NCBI GenBank assembly: GCA_002297935.1
Contig: DBLC01000173.1
Span: 12,176-17,474, forward strand
DNA from: Dialister sp. UBA734
GTDB taxonomy: Bacteria; Bacillota; Negativicutes; Veillonellales; Dialisteraceae
Length of the DNA stretch: 5,299 nt
Direction: 5' to 3'
The notes below the pieces were generated by a model that made no database searches, had not been told where the DNA came from, and worked only from the letters and a program-made list of their open reading frames with translations. Made by a program: the position numbers and the translations under genes. This document shows, one piece after another, positions 1 through 5,114 of this stretch. How positions within the stretch are numbered: position 1 is the first letter of the stretch; every line of letters begins with the position of its first letter.

Positions 1-40
1 GCCTTCCCCTTTGGGGAAGGTGACCCTCTAGGGGTCGGAT
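1..40. repeat. Pyrimidine-rich palindromic intergenic repeat (unit 1)
   Basis: Arms CCTTCCCC (2-9) and GGGGAAGG (13-20) form a perfect 8-bp stem around TTT, followed by a second small inverted pair, ACCCTCTAGGGGT (24-36). The same core recurs at 343-362, and related pyrimidine/purine palindromes lie at 4160-4181 and 5191-5203, so this looks like an interspersed REP-like family rather than a gene-specific terminator. There is no U-run on either side. The unit touches the window edge and may be incomplete. Confidence 0.55.
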
Positions 41-42
41 AG

Positions 43-79
43 GGATTCTCCCGGTAAGAATGCCTGCTTGAGAGAATCC
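43..79. repeat. Small inverted repeat
   Basis: GGATTCTC (43-50) and GAGAATCC (72-79) are perfect inverted copies around a 21-nt loop. The stretch from here to about 310 holds no reading frame of convincing length or composition on either strand. I see only this stem, a hairpin with ATTTCT/AGAAAT arms near 88-101 and the inverted repeat at 135-185. Confidence 0.35.
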
Positions 80-134
80 TATTGAGATTTCTCTAGAAAT
101 AAACATACTAGAATGTATCTCCCTCGACTGCTTT

Positions 135-185
135 CCCTCGCCTACAACTCTTCCCTTTCCCCGTCATGAGGGGCGTAGCCGAGGG
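135..185. repeat. Inverted repeat, REP-like unit
   Basis: CCCTCGCCTAC (135-145) pairs with GTAGCCGAGGG (175-185) with one mismatch in 11 bp. The enclosed segment carries CCCC and GGGG flanking TCATGA, giving a nested second stem. The composition resembles the other pyrimidine-rich palindromes in the window, so I read it as a diverged member of the same intergenic repeat class. No coding potential is seen. Confidence 0.4.
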
Positions 186-310
186 ATCTTTGGGTTATGC
201 GCTCTCATGACAAGTAAAACTAGCCAATAAAGTGCCCTTTCCGTCTGGGGCGTCTCTTCTGGGGCTAATGATACGGATAAATACTATTTGAGGCTAATAC
301 TTTTCATACC

Positions 311-370
311 GCCAATCCCCCTATCCACCGCTCCGCGGTCCCCCTTCCCCATCAGGGGAAGGCTTCGCAT
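311..370. repeat. Pyrimidine-rich palindromic intergenic repeat (unit 2)
   Basis: CCTTCCCC (343-350) and GGGGAAGG (355-362) form a perfect 8-bp stem around ATCA, the same core as at 2-20. It is preceded by a C-rich run with a CCGCTCCGCGG motif (328-338) and followed by CTTCGCA. It lies downstream of the glyS terminator and has no U-run, so it is unlikely to be a terminator itself. Confidence 0.5.
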
Positions 371-404
371 TTTCCGTCTGCACCACATTTCATTTTTTCC
401 ATGC

Positions 405-456
405 ACAATAAAAAGCACTATTTTGTGAGTTATGATTCTCACAAGATAGTGCTTTT
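405..456 (-). terminator. Rho-independent terminator of glyQS (possibly bidirectional)
   Basis: The arms 411-429 and 438-456 form a 19-bp stem with a single non-Watson-Crick position around an 8-nt loop. Read on the minus strand, the stem ends in a T-run (TTTTT then ATTG, about 405-414), 20 nt past the glyS stop codon, which is the classical layout. On the plus strand the stem also ends in CTTTT, and the odd pair becomes a U-G wobble, so it could stop transcription from the other side too. Confidence 0.88.
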
Positions 457-476
457 CCCTTAGGGGCTAATCTGTA

Positions 477-2528
477 TTATACCAACTTACTGAAATCGCC
501 CCAGTGTTTAAAGAGAGCAAGGGTCTTTAGGAGCTGGGAGATGCGGTTGTTCTTTACTGCTTCGTCATCTACCATGACCATCACGTTATCCAGGTATTCG
601 TTGATCGGCTGGGTCAGTTCTTTTAGAGCTGGCAGGGCTTCCCCATACTGGTACGCAGCAAAGAGAGGCAGGGCTTTGGAAGCCGCCTGTTCGTAAGCGT
701 CCTGGAGTTTCTTTTCCACATCTTCCAGGAAGAGGGATGGGTCCACGTCGCCGCCGGATTTGCCTTTGGTGATGTTGGACAGACGGGTCACAGCCTGACG
801 GAGGTCGGCTTCGTCTTTCAGATGGCTGGCTGCCATGGAGCGGGCTTTCAGGAAGAGGGCGTACACGTCATCCACCGGACCAGCGAGGACGGCATCAATG
901 ATGTCGTAAGCAATGCCTTCGTCCAGCATGATGGCTTTGATACGCTGACGGAAGAAGTCTTCAATCTGGGAAGCGGCGGTGTTCTTGGCGTCTTCTTCGC
1001 CGGGAAGGAGGGCCAGGGCTGCGGCAATGCCTTTGCGGATATCCCAGTGAATCTGTCCATCGGTCAGGATATTCACGGCGCCGATGGTCTGGCGACGAAG
1101 AGCGAATGGATCCTGGGAGCCGGTTGGAATGAGTCCACGCAGGAAGGTGGCAGCCAGGTTATCCAGTTTGTCAGCCAGAGAGAGCGCACGGCCAATGTTC
1201 TGCTGCGGCAGGATATCGCCGGCAAATCTTGGCATGTACTGTTCAAAAATGGCCTGGGCTACATTGGCTTTTTCGCCATCCAAGAGAGCGTATTCCTTGC
1301 CCATTTCGCCCTGCAGTTCGGTGAATTCGGTGACCATGCCAGTTGCCAAGTCAGATTTGGAAAGGTAAGCCGCTCTATCAGCGTCTGCCTTTTCTTCGTC
1401 AGTGAAATGCCAATCGGCGCCAATGGCAGCGGTCAGTTTCTGCAGACGGTCCGCTTTGTCTCGCATATCGCCCATGCCTTCCTGGTAGTTGATGCGGGTC
1501 AGGTCATCTCTGTGACCTTCCAAGGATTTCTTGCGGTCGTTTTCAAAGAAGAATTTCGCATCGTCCAAACGGGCACGCAGCACTTTTTCATTGCCGTGCT
1601 GTACGTTTTCCAGCGCTTTGGTTCCCCCATTTCTGACAGTCAGGAAATAAGGCATCAAAGAGCCATCTTCATTTCTTACCGGATAGTATCTCTGGTGGTC
1701 TCTCATCGGAGTGACCACAGCCGGTACGGGCAGTTTCAGGAATTCGTCATCGATGCGGCCATAGAGCGGGGTCGGGTATTCTACCAAGTAGTTGATTTCT
1801 TCCAGCAGGTCCGCATTGTGCCATACATGACCGCCCAGTTCATCAGCCACTTTGAGAAGGCCGGTACGAATCAGTTCGCGACGTTCATCCTGGTCTACAA
1901 TAACGAAAGCGTCTCTCATGGTTTCTTTGTAAGACAGCGGGTCTGTGATGGTCACGTCGTGTTTGCACAGGAAACGATGGCCGCGAGATGTATTTCCACT
2001 CTTCACATGAGCGAATTCTACCGGAATGATTTCCTTATCGCAAAGGGCCACAATCCAGCGAACCGGACGAATGAAATGGGCTTCTTCATCGGCCCAACGC
2101 ATGGAGCGGGTGAAGTTCAGACCGGTGATGAGGGACAGGAACAATTCCGGCAATACGTCTTCTACTTTCTTGCCTTCGTTTTTCACATAAGCCCAGGTGT
2201 AGTCTCCTTCTTTGACCAGGTCAGCCGGGTCGATGTGCTGTCCACGAGCAAAGCCCTGGGCTGCACGGGTCGGGTTGCCGTCCGCATCAAAAGCGGCTTT
2301 GATGGACGGGCCCCGTTTCTTCACTTCTTCGTCAGGCTGGCGATCTGCGGCGCCGGTGGCAATGACTGCCAAACGTCTTGGGGTCGCATAGACCGTGATG
2401 TTTTCTGTGGAAATACGATGTTCTTCAAACTGGGAAGCAGCCAGAGTTTTCAGCTGGTCTACTACGCCAGACATAATATTGGCCGGCATTTCTTCTGTGC
2501 CGATTTCTAAAAGCAGATTTTTACTCAT
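477..2528 (-). CDS. glyS: Glycyl-tRNA synthetase beta subunit
   Basis: This is the beta chain of the alpha2beta2 bacterial glycyl-tRNA synthetase, which charges tRNA-Gly in the cytoplasm together with GlyQ. The 683 residues match the usual beta-subunit length. The N-terminus opens with the characteristic LLLEIGTEEMPA (residues 5-16). Residues near 150-160 carry the conserved FIRPVRWIV, and 274-283 hold the PMRDHQRYYP block. The HD-like central region has SKSDLATGMVTEF (390-402) followed by ELQGEMGKEYA. ADKLDNL and LIPTGSQDPFALRR (452-479) are family signatures. The C-terminal DALR-type anticodon-binding region includes RLSNITKG (582-589) and ends near FKHWGDFSKLV. In this family the beta subunit mainly supplies tRNA binding, while catalysis resides in GlyQ. 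The ATG overlaps the glyQ stop by 4 bp (ATGA, 2525-2528), and AAGGAGG (2538-2544) inside the end of glyQ sits 9 nt upstream, fixing this start and suggesting translational coupling. No frameshift or missing block is seen. Confidence 0.98.
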   Translation of the reverse strand: MSKNLLLEIGTEEMPANIMSGVVDQLKTLAASQFEEHRISTENITVYATPRRLAVIATGAADRQPDEEVKKRGPSIKAAFDADGNPTRAAQGFARGQHIDPADLVKEGDYTWAYVKNEGKKVEDVLPELFLSLITGLNFTRSMRWADEEAHFIRPVRWIVALCDKEIIPVEFAHVKSGNTSRGHRFLCKHDVTITDPLSYKETMRDAFVIVDQDERRELIRTGLLKVADELGGHVWHNADLLEEINYLVEYPTPLYGRIDDEFLKLPVPAVVTPMRDHQRYYPVRNEDGSLMPYFLTVRNGGTKALENVQHGNEKVLRARLDDAKFFFENDRKKSLEGHRDDLTRINYQEGMGDMRDKADRLQKLTAAIGADWHFTDEEKADADRAAYLSKSDLATGMVTEFTELQGEMGKEYALLDGEKANVAQAIFEQYMPRFAGDILPQQNIGRALSLADKLDNLAATFLRGLIPTGSQDPFALRRQTIGAVNILTDGQIHWDIRKGIAAALALLPGEEDAKNTAASQIEDFFRQRIKAIMLDEGIAYDIIDAVLAGPVDDVYALFLKARSMAASHLKDEADLRQAVTRLSNITKGKSGGDVDPSLFLEDVEKKLQDAYEQAASKALPLFAAYQYGEALPALKELTQPINEYLDNVMVMVDDEAVKNNRISQLLKTLALFKHWGDFSKLV

Positions 2529-3406
2529 TTGGCTTCGCCTCCTTTAAGCATAGGGAATCCCAATTCTTTGCGCTTCTTCAGCCAAGCCTTGGCGCACATA
2601 CGAGCCAGGTTTCTGACACGGGAAATATATTCCGTACGTTCCGACAAGGAAATAGCCCCTGCTGCATCGAGCAGGTTGAAAGAATGGGAGCATTTCAATA
2701 CATAATCATAGGCAGGCAGAACCAATCCGGCTTTGACCACTTTCTTGGCTTCTGCTTCATACATGTCAAACAGCTTGAACAGCATGTCATGGTCAGACAA
2801 TTCATAGCTGTATACGGACTGTTCGTATTCATTCTGGTGCCAGATGTCGCCGTAAGTGACACCGTCGGTCCAAACCAAGTCGTATACATTGTCCACTTCC
2901 TGGATGTACATGGCAATACGTTCCAACCCATAGGTGATTTCTACGGAAACAGGATGTTCATCGATGCCGCCGACCTGCTGGAAATAGGTGAACTGGGTGA
3001 TTTCCATGCCGTCGAGCCAAACTTCCCAACCGATGCCCCAGGCACCCAGTGTCGGGGATTCCCAGTTATCTTCTACGAAACGAATATCATGTTCTTCCGG
3101 ATCGATGCCCAGTTCTTTCAAAGATTCCAGGTAGGTCTCCTGGATGTTGTTCGGAGACGGTTTCATAATCACCTGGAACTGGTGATGCTGGTACAAACGG
3201 TTCGGGTTGTCCCCGTAACGGCCGTCATCTGGACGACGAGACGGTTCCATATAGGCTACATTCCACGGTTCCGGTCCGATGGTTCTCAGGAATGTAGCAG
3301 GGTTCATAGTGCCGGCGCCTTTTTCTGTATCATAAGCTTCGCCGAGCACACAGCCCTGCTTAGACCAGAATTTCTGGAGCGCTAAAACGATCTGCTGAAA
3401 AGTCAT
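2525..3406 (-). CDS. glyQ: Glycyl-tRNA synthetase alpha subunit
   Basis: This is the catalytic alpha chain of the alpha2beta2 glycyl-tRNA synthetase, a class II aminoacyl-tRNA synthetase core that makes glycyl-adenylate and transfers glycine to tRNA-Gly. It has 293 residues, the normal family length. Visible hallmarks are GAGTMNPATFLR (30-41), GPEPWNVAYMEPSRRPDDGRYGDNP (44-68), which contains the motif 2 arginine region, and LYQHHQFQVIMKPSP (71-85). Further on are DNWESPTLGAWGIGWEVW (113-130), EITQFTYFQQVGG (135-147) and the motif 3 segment EITYGLERIAMY (156-167). The start is set by AGGAGG (3411-3416), only 4 nt before the ATG. That spacing is a little short, but no better start exists and the N-terminal MTFQQIVLALQKFW is typical. 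It is the first gene of the operon, followed by glyS with a 4-bp overlap. Expression is predicted to be controlled by the T-box leader upstream, with an extra repeat element lying in the leader between the T-box and this ribosome binding site. Confidence 0.98.
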   Translation of the reverse strand: MTFQQIVLALQKFWSKQGCVLGEAYDTEKGAGTMNPATFLRTIGPEPWNVAYMEPSRRPDDGRYGDNPNRLYQHHQFQVIMKPSPNNIQETYLESLKELGIDPEEHDIRFVEDNWESPTLGAWGIGWEVWLDGMEITQFTYFQQVGGIDEHPVSVEITYGLERIAMYIQEVDNVYDLVWTDGVTYGDIWHQNEYEQSVYSYELSDHDMLFKLFDMYEAEAKKVVKAGLVLPAYDYVLKCSHSFNLLDAAGAISLSERTEYISRVRNLARMCAKAWLKKRKELGFPMLKGGEAK

Positions 3407-3410
3407 AGTT

Positions 3411-3416
3411 CCTCCT
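3411..3416 (-). promoter_or_regulatory. glyQ ribosome binding site
   Basis: AGGAGG on the minus strand lies 4 nt upstream of the glyQ ATG. It is close to the 3429-3534 repeat element, whose left arm begins about 13 nt further upstream, so folding of that arm could affect access to this site (inference). Confidence 0.8.
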
Positions 3417-3428
3417 ACTTTGTCAAGG

Positions 3429-3534
3429 GGTGACTGGTGACTCGTGATGGGTGACTGGAAATATACGATACTTCGCTAGTGTCACAGCAGCATTCTCGAA
3501 TTTCCCAGTCACTAGTCACCAGTCACGAGTCACC
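3429..3534. repeat. Inverted-repeat element of GTGACTN heptamers in the glyQ leader (short copy)
   Basis: The left arm (3429-3462) is a run of 7-bp units (GGTGACT, GGTGACT, CGTGATG, GGTGACT) ending in GGAAAT. The right arm (3500-3534) begins ATTTCCC and continues in AGTCACN heptamers, so the two arms are imperfect inverted copies of about 34 bp in the same heptad register, with mismatches mostly at the variable seventh base. The centre contains CGCTAGTGTCACAGC (3474-3488), which is repeated exactly at 4741-4755 in the larger second copy. The element lies downstream of the T-box terminator and upstream of the glyQ ribosome binding site, so every read-through glyQS transcript should carry it as a long imperfect hairpin. 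It has no coding capacity and is best described as a non-autonomous intergenic repeat. Confidence 0.8.
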
Positions 3535-3541
3535 TCTACGC

Positions 3542-3744
3542 AAATAAAAAATCCCTGTAACATAAACGTTACAGGGACGAGTTACAGGGATTCTTAACCC
3601 GCGGTTCCACCCTTATTGGCCTCTTGCGAAGCCCACCTTGATTGCATTTTCATTTCCAGCTCCAAAACGCCTTCCCCGTCCTGCCAGTCTCTCACCACCA
3701 CCGGCTCGCTGCTTCACAGGTACTCCTTTTCTTCCTTGCTGTAT
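3542..3744 (-). promoter_or_regulatory. Glycine T-box riboswitch (leader of glyQS)
   Basis: Read on the minus strand, the leader has every T-box landmark. The canonical T-box AGGGTGGAACCGCGG lies at 3613-3599 with the core UGGAACC at 3609-3603, which pairs with the free NCCA end of uncharged tRNA. The Stem I specifier loop shows AGTA (3724-3721) opposite GAA (3674-3672), followed by the specifier GGC (3671-3669), a glycine codon matching anticodon GCC. The distal Stem I helix is GCCGGT/ACTGGC (3705-3700 with 3688-3683). Stem III is GGCTTC/GAGGCC closed by GCAA (3633-3618). The antiterminator can form from AGGG and GCGGG (3613-3610, 3602-3598) with CTCGT and CCCT (3581-3573). The specifier agrees with the downstream glyQ and glyS genes. 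Binding of uncharged tRNA-Gly is expected to favour read-through (established mechanism for the family). Confidence 0.96.
3545..3576 (-). terminator. T-box conditional terminator
   Basis: On the minus strand CCCTGTAAC (3576-3568) and GTTACAGGG (3561-3553) form a perfect 9-bp stem, extendable by a T-A pair, around GTTTAT, followed by ATTTTTTA (3552-3545). The 5' arm overlaps the CCCT that closes the antiterminator helix, so the two folds are mutually exclusive, as expected for a T-box. A second copy of the 5' arm lies just upstream (3592-3581). Confidence 0.93.
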
Positions 3745-3750
3745 GGAAGT

Positions 3751-3779
3751 ATTTTAGCAAAATAGAGCGGAAATGTAAA
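3751..3779 (-). promoter_or_regulatory. Sigma-A promoter of glyQS
   Basis: On the minus strand TTTACA (3779-3774) and TAAAAT (3756-3751) are separated by exactly 17 bp, each differing from the consensus hexamers by one base. The start point would fall near 3744, just before the basal part of T-box Stem I, which is the expected geometry. Confidence 0.85.
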
Positions 3780-3810
3780 GAGGAAATGGTGCATTGGCAG
3801 TTGGCGGATA

Positions 3811-3908
3811 ACGGTTGACGGTTGACGGTTGACCGTTGACGGTTGACCGTTGACCGTTGACCGTTGACCGTTGACCGTTGTCAGTTGTCAGTTGTCAGTT
3901 GTCAGTTA
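3811..3908. repeat. Tandem array of fourteen heptamers (GTTGAC type)
   Basis: Fourteen uninterrupted 7-bp units run from 3811: mostly ACGGTTG and ACCGTTG in the first ten, then three TCAGTTG and one TCAGTTA. The array is followed by ACAGTCAACC, whose GTCAACC (3912-3918) is the inverted complement of the early GGTTGAC (3813-3819). Unit sequence changes in blocks along the array, suggesting expansion by slippage from a few variants. It ends about 32 bp upstream of the -35 hexamer of the glyQS promoter. No reading frame here makes sense as protein. From 3919 to 4014 I see nothing recognisable. Confidence 0.93.
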
Positions 3909-4014
3909 ACAGTCAACCACTTTCCCTAATTCCTAAAGTTTCCATCGTGTCTATTGGCCATTTAACAGGCTAGAAAGTTAATTAACGAGTAGCCACAAAT
4001 ATAAAAGGGGTATT

Positions 4015-4040
4015 GGGGCCCTATATGAATTGTGGGCCCC
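4015..4040. repeat. GC-rich hairpin
   Basis: GGGGCCC (4015-4021) and GGGCCCC (4034-4040) are perfect inverted copies around a 12-nt AT-rich loop. Neither side has a clear U-run, so a terminator call is weak. It directly adjoins the heptamer array at 4045-4079. Confidence 0.5.
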
Positions 4041-4044
4041 TTCC

Positions 4045-4079
4045 ATCACTCCGCACTACGCACTCCTCACTACGCACTG
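4045..4079. repeat. Tandem array of five heptamers (CACTNCG type)
   Basis: Five contiguous 7-bp units, ATCACTC, CGCACTA, CGCACTC, CTCACTA and CGCACTG, share the pattern NNCACTN. This is a third sequence-distinct family with the same 7-bp period as the arrays at 3811-3908 and 3429-3534. Confidence 0.75.
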
Positions 4080-4092
4080 CTTTTCCAAGCAC

Positions 4093-4130
4093 AAAAAGCA
4101 CACCCTCTTGTAAAAGAAGATGTGCTTTTT
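4093..4130. terminator. Terminator-like stem-loop, orphan
   Basis: Arms 4093-4109 (AAAAAGCACA...) and 4114-4130 (...TGTGCTTTTT) form a 17-bp stem with two imperfect positions around GTAA. Both strands end in TTTTT, so it could work in either direction. On the minus strand the two imperfect positions become G-U wobbles, making that fold slightly better. The stem resembles the glyS terminator (AAAAGCAC start). No recognisable gene ends beside it, so what it terminates is unknown. It may insulate the glyQS promoter from minus-strand transcription entering from the right. Confidence 0.6.
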
Positions 4131-4144
4131 ATCTCTTATGAAAT

Positions 4145-4196
4145 TGCCTTTCGGCCAATTCTCCTTTCCATGGAAAGGAGAGGGGTGAACGGGCAA
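4145..4196. repeat. Pyrimidine-rich palindromic repeat with a 22-bp perfect palindrome
   Basis: Positions 4160-4181 are a perfect 22-bp palindrome centred on CCATGG with CTCCTTTCC/GGAAAGGAG arms. It is preceded by GCCTTTCGGC and followed by GGGGTGAACGGGC, an arrangement resembling the other pyrimidine-rich palindromes of the window (2-20, 343-362, 5191-5203). I read it as another member of that interspersed class. It could also serve as a protein-binding site. Confidence 0.55.
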
Positions 4197-4207
4197 GAAA
4201 AATGAAT

Positions 4208-4223
4208 CATTACCATGGTAATG
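4208..4223. repeat. 16-bp perfect palindrome centred on CCATGG
   Basis: CATTACCATGGTAATG is perfectly self-complementary. Its centre lies 45 bp from the centre of the 22-bp palindrome at 4160-4181, and both are built on CCATGG. Such a short AT-rich dyad is typical in size for a dimeric repressor operator. A weak promoter-like TTGGAA (4229-4234) and TAAAAT (4251-4256), 16 bp apart, follows on the plus strand, but no gene downstream supports a regulatory role. Confidence 0.5.
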
Positions 4224-4273
4224 GGATTTTGGAAAAGGTTATTATTCTGCTAAAATCGTAAGAAACTATAGGC

Positions 4274-4377
4274 ATACTACCGCTAGCACCAAGGTTATAC
4301 AGGTTATATAGGGTTATGTGAATCCGCCAGTTTTACATAACCCTGTATACCCTTTTTAACCTTTATGATGGTGGTAT
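4274..4377. repeat. Long inverted repeat built of 9-bp tandem units
   Basis: The left arm (4274-4319) contains three tandem 9-mers, AGGTTATAC, AGGTTATAT and AGGGTTATG (4292-4318). The right arm (4335-4377), read on the opposite strand, contains AGGTTAAAA, AGGGTATAC and AGGGTTATG. The arms pair imperfectly over more than 40 nt, with a perfect 10-bp AGGGTTATGT at the loop end and a 15-nt loop. The outer ends also match (ATACTACC versus ATACCACC). It could be an RNA hairpin, a non-autonomous element or an iteron-like cluster; nothing in the sequence decides among these. Confidence 0.7.
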
Positions 4378-4380
4378 CTT

Positions 4381-4696
4381 ACTTCTTAATATCCATCGAA
4401 ATCAGTAGAATCATACCCCGTTTAGATACTCGTCACCATACCGCAATATAGCAAACTTTGAACGATCACGCCCTGTTGCATCGGAAGAGCGGTACTTACG
4501 TGTCATGCTTAAGATGAGGCCAAGGTGAATGCGGCACCACGCAGCTTCTGCTTCCCCTAACCGTCAGAGACGGTAGTGAAGAGTGGCGTACGGTTCTCGT
4601 CAGCAAGGCAGTCACTAGCTAATGGATCAGACACCTACTTTTCCGCAAGGCATTTTGACGTCCACAGTTTACTTTATGCAGTTGGCTTGTTTTTCA
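4381..4696. other. Unassigned stretch with fragmentary protein-like frames
   Basis: No complete gene is recognisable. On the minus strand a frame running from 4599 to the TGA at 4411-4413 reads as plausible protein (codons 4563-4507 followed by a 31-residue stretch from the ATG at 4506, beginning MTRKYRSSDATGRDRSK). It is interrupted by an in-frame TGA at 4564-4566 and has no ribosome binding site before that ATG. On the plus strand an ATG at 4622 opens a 28-residue frame ending GDW at 4708, inside the heptamer repeat. A perfect ACCGTC/GACGGT hairpin sits near 4560-4573. The stretch may be a decayed gene, a mobile-element fragment or a structured RNA. I do not recognise a family. Confidence 0.3.
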
Positions 4697-4874
4697 GGTG
4701 ACTGGTGACTCGTGACGGGTGACTAGGAAATTGAAGATTCCGCTAGTGTCACAGCTACTGGCTACTAGCTTCTAGCCACTAGCCAGCCAGAAGCCAGCAG
4801 CTAAGAGCTAACAGCTGTGTCACTAGCAAAGTCTCCTTTTTTCCCAGTCACCAGTCACTAGTCTACCAGTCACC
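4697..4874. repeat. Inverted-repeat element of GTGACTN heptamers (long copy, nested)
   Basis: The outer left arm (4697-4730) has the heptamers GGTGACT, GGTGACT, CGTGACG and GGTGACT, nearly identical to 3429-3462. The outer right arm (about 4840-4874) begins TTTTTTCCC and continues in AGTCACN units, one carrying an extra base. Inside, CGCTAGTGTCACAGCT (4741-4756) faces AGCTGTGTCACTAGC (4812-4826) as a second inverted pair. The core (about 4754-4816) is a further array of GCTANTN and GCCANNN heptamers containing its own CTGGCTA/TAGCCAG dyad. It is therefore a set of nested inverted repeats, each made of 7-bp units. The copy at 3429-3534 keeps the outer arms and one inner arm but lacks this core. 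There is no coding capacity and no obvious target-site duplication. Confidence 0.8.
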
Positions 4875-5022
4875 ATAACGCAGACACTTGCGCACGGCAT
4901 CTGCCAGTCCATATCCTATGCATACCGATTCCATTTTCTCCGTCATTTTCCCTCTGCAGCGAAAAAACGACAAAGATCCTGTCTCGGCCCGGATGATTTG
5001 GAAATACCGGAGGCTTTTCACC

Positions 5023-5065
5023 TCCATGATACGCACCAACGATGATTTCTGATGCGTATCATGGA
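5023..5065. repeat. 13-bp perfect inverted repeat
   Basis: TCCATGATACGCA (5023-5035) and TGCGTATCATGGA (5053-5065) are exact inverted copies around a 17-nt loop. On the plus strand the stem is followed by ATTGAAAAACG rather than a T-run, and on the minus strand by GGTGAAAAGCC, so it is not a standard terminator. It lies inside a 97-codon open frame on the minus strand (5156-4863) that I do not accept as a gene. From 4875 to 5022 nothing else is recognisable. Confidence 0.6.
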
Positions 5066-5086
5066 ATTGAAAAACGATTCTGTTAG

Positions 5087-5114
5087 TTAGGAGTGAGAAA
5101 TTAGGAGTGAGGAG
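5087..5114. repeat. Tandem array of four heptamers (AGGAGTG type)
   Basis: TTAGGAG, TGAGAAA, TTAGGAG and TGAGGAG are four consecutive 7-bp units, with units 1 and 3 identical. It is short, and alone it would be weak, but it repeats the 7-bp period of the other arrays with yet another unit sequence. Confidence 0.5.

Noticed and set aside
1..476. tRNA or other standard RNA gene in the gene-free flanks
   Set aside because: I found no T-arm-like GGTTCRAAT sequence with a matching acceptor stem, and no hallmark sequences of tmRNA, RNase P RNA or rRNA, here or in 3909-5299.
848..1368. Short open frames inside glyS (848-1060 minus, 1084-1368 plus)
   Set aside because: They overlap the glyS coding sequence in other frames, and their compositions are unlike proteins.
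822..2510. 562-codon open frame on the plus strand
   Set aside because: It lies entirely antisense to glyS, whose protein is unmistakable. The translation has no recognisable family, and the frame is open because of the codon bias of the opposite strand.
2695..2931. 78-codon minus-strand frame inside glyQ
   Set aside because: It is a shifted-frame reading of the same strand as glyQ with no start signal.
2684..3385. 233-codon open frame on the plus strand
   Set aside because: It is antisense to glyQ and a shadow of its codon periodicity, with no ribosome binding site or family signature.
4561..4600. Group II intron domain V-like sequence (GTACGGTTCT)
   Set aside because: The 3' half resembles a domain V end, but no matching GAGCCGTA 5' half, catalytic triad context or reverse transcriptase is present.
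3429..4874. CRISPR array
   Set aside because: The repeats are contiguous 7-bp units without regular unique spacers, and the longer repeats are inverted pairs. No cas genes are present.
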